A stretch of DNA of 64,000 nt, taken from contig NZ_CP011132.1 of the NCBI RefSeq assembly GCF_000981805.1, positions 806,001 through 870,000 on the forward strand, written 5' to 3'. This DNA comes from Citrobacter amalonaticus Y19 (GTDB taxonomy: Bacteria > Pseudomonadota > Gammaproteobacteria > Enterobacterales > Enterobacteriaceae). This document shows positions 62,873-64,000 of this stretch, in pieces (positions within the stretch are counted from its first letter, which is position 1; each line of letters starts with the position of its first letter). A model generated the notes under the pieces. That model saw only the letters and a program-made list of their open reading frames with translations, was not told the origin of the DNA and ran no database searches. Position numbers and translations under genes: made by a program.

Positions 62873-64000
62873 ATGACGCAATACGTTTCTTCCCTTCGTA
62901 ATTTCGCAGCGGGTTCAGCACTTTTATTTCTCTTCGCGCCAACGGTGATGGCGGCGGAACAGACGATTGACGCGCCGGGCGTCGATGCGCGCGCGTGGAT
63001 TTTAATGGATTACTCCAGCGGTAAAGTGCTGGCAGAAGGCAATGCCGATGAGAAACTGGATCCCGCCAGTCTGACGAAAATCATGACCAGTTATGTGGTG
63101 GGACAGGCGCTAAAAGCGGGGAAAATAAAACTGACCGACATGGTGACGATAGGCAAAGACGCCTGGGCGACGGGGAACCCGGCGCTGCGCGGCTCCTCGG
63201 TTATGTTCCTGAAACCTGGCGATCAGGTGGCGGTTTCCGATCTCAATAAAGGGGTCATTATTCAGTCCGGCAACGACGCCTGTATCGCGCTTGCAGACTT
63301 TGTTGCGGGCAGCCAGGAGTCATTTATCGGTTTGATGAACGGCTATGCGAAAAAGCTCGGGCTGACAAACACCACCTTCCAGACGGTACATGGTCTGGAT
63401 GCGCCGGGTCAGTTCAGCACCGCGCGCGATATGGCGCTGCTGGGTAAAGCGCTGATCCACGATGTGCCGGAAGAGTATGCTATCCATAAAGAGAAAGAGT
63501 TCACCTTCAACAAGATTCGCCAGCCCAACCGTAACCGTCTGCTCTGGAGCTCCAGCCTGAACGTTGATGGCATGAAAACCGGCACCACGGCGGGAGCCGG
63601 ATACAATCTGGTCGCGTCGGCCACCCAGGGCGATATGCGGCTGATTTCGGTGGTGTTAGGCACCAAAACCGACCGTATCCGTTTTAATGAATCAGAAAAG
63701 CTGCTGACCTGGGGCTTCCGCTTCTTTGAGACCGTGACGCCTATCAAACCGGATGCCACCTTTGTGACCCAGCGCGTCTGGTTTGGTGACAAGAGTGAGG
63801 TGAACCTGGGGGCGGGCGAGGCTGGTTCTGTGACCATTCCGCGTGGTCAGTTGAAAAACCTGAAAGCCAGCTTTACGCTGACCGAACCGCAACTCACCGC
63901 GCCGCTGAAAAAAGGCCAGGTGGTTGGGACCATTGACTTCCAGTTGAACGGCAAGTCGATTGAGCAGCGTCCGCTGATCGTGATGGAAGCGGTAGAAGAG
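62873..64000 (+). CDS. dacC: DacC (PBP6), D-alanyl-D-alanine carboxypeptidase (cut by window edge)
   Basis: 376 codons from ATG 62873 (MTQYVSSLRNFAAGSALL) are present and the frame is open to the window end; E. coli DacC is about 400 aa. Signal peptide ends MAA, SxxK motif SLTK with Ser66, SGN motif in IQSGNDACIALAD, and KTG motif in MKTGTTAGAG. It trims peptidoglycan pentapeptides, anchored by a C-terminal amphipathic helix beyond the window. Confidence 0.97.
   Translation, partial: MTQYVSSLRNFAAGSALLFLFAPTVMAAEQTIDAPGVDARAWILMDYSSGKVLAEGNADEKLDPASLTKIMTSYVVGQALKAGKIKLTDMVTIGKDAWATGNPALRGSSVMFLKPGDQVAVSDLNKGVIIQSGNDACIALADFVAGSQESFIGLMNGYAKKLGLTNTTFQTVHGLDAPGQFSTARDMALLGKALIHDVPEEYAIHKEKEFTFNKIRQPNRNRLLWSSSLNVDGMKTGTTAGAGYNLVASATQGDMRLISVVLGTKTDRIRFNESEKLLTWGFRFFETVTPIKPDATFVTQRVWFGDKSEVNLGAGEAGSVTIPRGQLKNLKASFTLTEPQLTAPLKKGQVVGTIDFQLNGKSIEQRPLIVMEAVEE

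Noticed and set aside
1..64000. tRNA, rRNA, CRISPR array, prophage or intact insertion sequence
   Set aside because: Looked for cloverleaf-like clusters, regularly spaced direct repeats, integrase/transposase or phage structural proteins; none found.

Overview
This window is chromosomal DNA from a member of the Enterobacteriaceae. The closest overall picture is a Citrobacter-like genome. Gene order and protein sequences follow the Escherichia coli K-12 ybhF to dacC segment (ybhF-ybhG-cecR-rhlE ... dinG ... ybiB ... rlmF-ybiO-glnQPH-dps-rhtA-ompX-opgE-mntS-mntR-ybiR ... ldtB-ybiT-ybiU ... ybiV-ybiWY-fsaA-moeBA-iaaA-gsiABCD-rimO-bssR-yliI ... gstB-dacC). The genus is an inference from gene content and similarity remembered from E. 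coli. No rRNA, tRNA, CRISPR array, prophage or intact insertion sequence was seen.

On this conserved backbone sit several blocks absent from the K-12 arrangement: (1) between rhlE and dinG, a ~485-bp hairpin-tipped inverted-repeat element (4127-4610), then a GntR/HutC-type regulator divergent from a fumarase/aspartase-superfamily lyase and a DASS anion transporter, with a striking palindromic operator cluster at 5531-5577; (2) between dinG and ybiB, a five-gene chaperone-usher fimbrial operon whose terminator lies inside the dinG 3' end; (3) between ybiR and ldtB, an RND multidrug-type pump with no membrane-fusion gene, followed by a TetR regulator and preceded by a 14-bp perfect inverted repeat; (4) between ybiU and ybiV, an autotransporter with a downstream cytoplasmic glycosyltransferase, flanked by an AT-rich region; (5) between yliI and gstB, a glycoside hydrolase-like protein. 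Conversely, K-12 ybiA, ybiC and ybiX-fiu are missing from their expected positions.

Regulation that can be read directly includes a 20-bp perfect palindrome upstream of cecR, a LexA-like box at dinG, a sigma-54 promoter with NtrC-type boxes at glnH, and an MntR box over the small-protein gene mntS (42 aa). There is also an FNR-like box between ybiY and fsaA. The most unexpected signal is the 12-mer TTTCGAATGAAA (or its complement), found upstream of ybiU, upstream of ybiV, and in the ybiY/fsaA divergent region. It may mark a small unrecognised regulon joining a putative oxygenase, a sugar phosphatase, a glycyl-radical enzyme with its activase, and fructose-6-phosphate aldolase.

The likeliest candidates for undescribed biology are the autotransporter-glycosyltransferase pair, the shared ybiU/ybiV/fsaA motif, the lyase-transporter catabolic cassette, and the hairpin-tipped repeat element.
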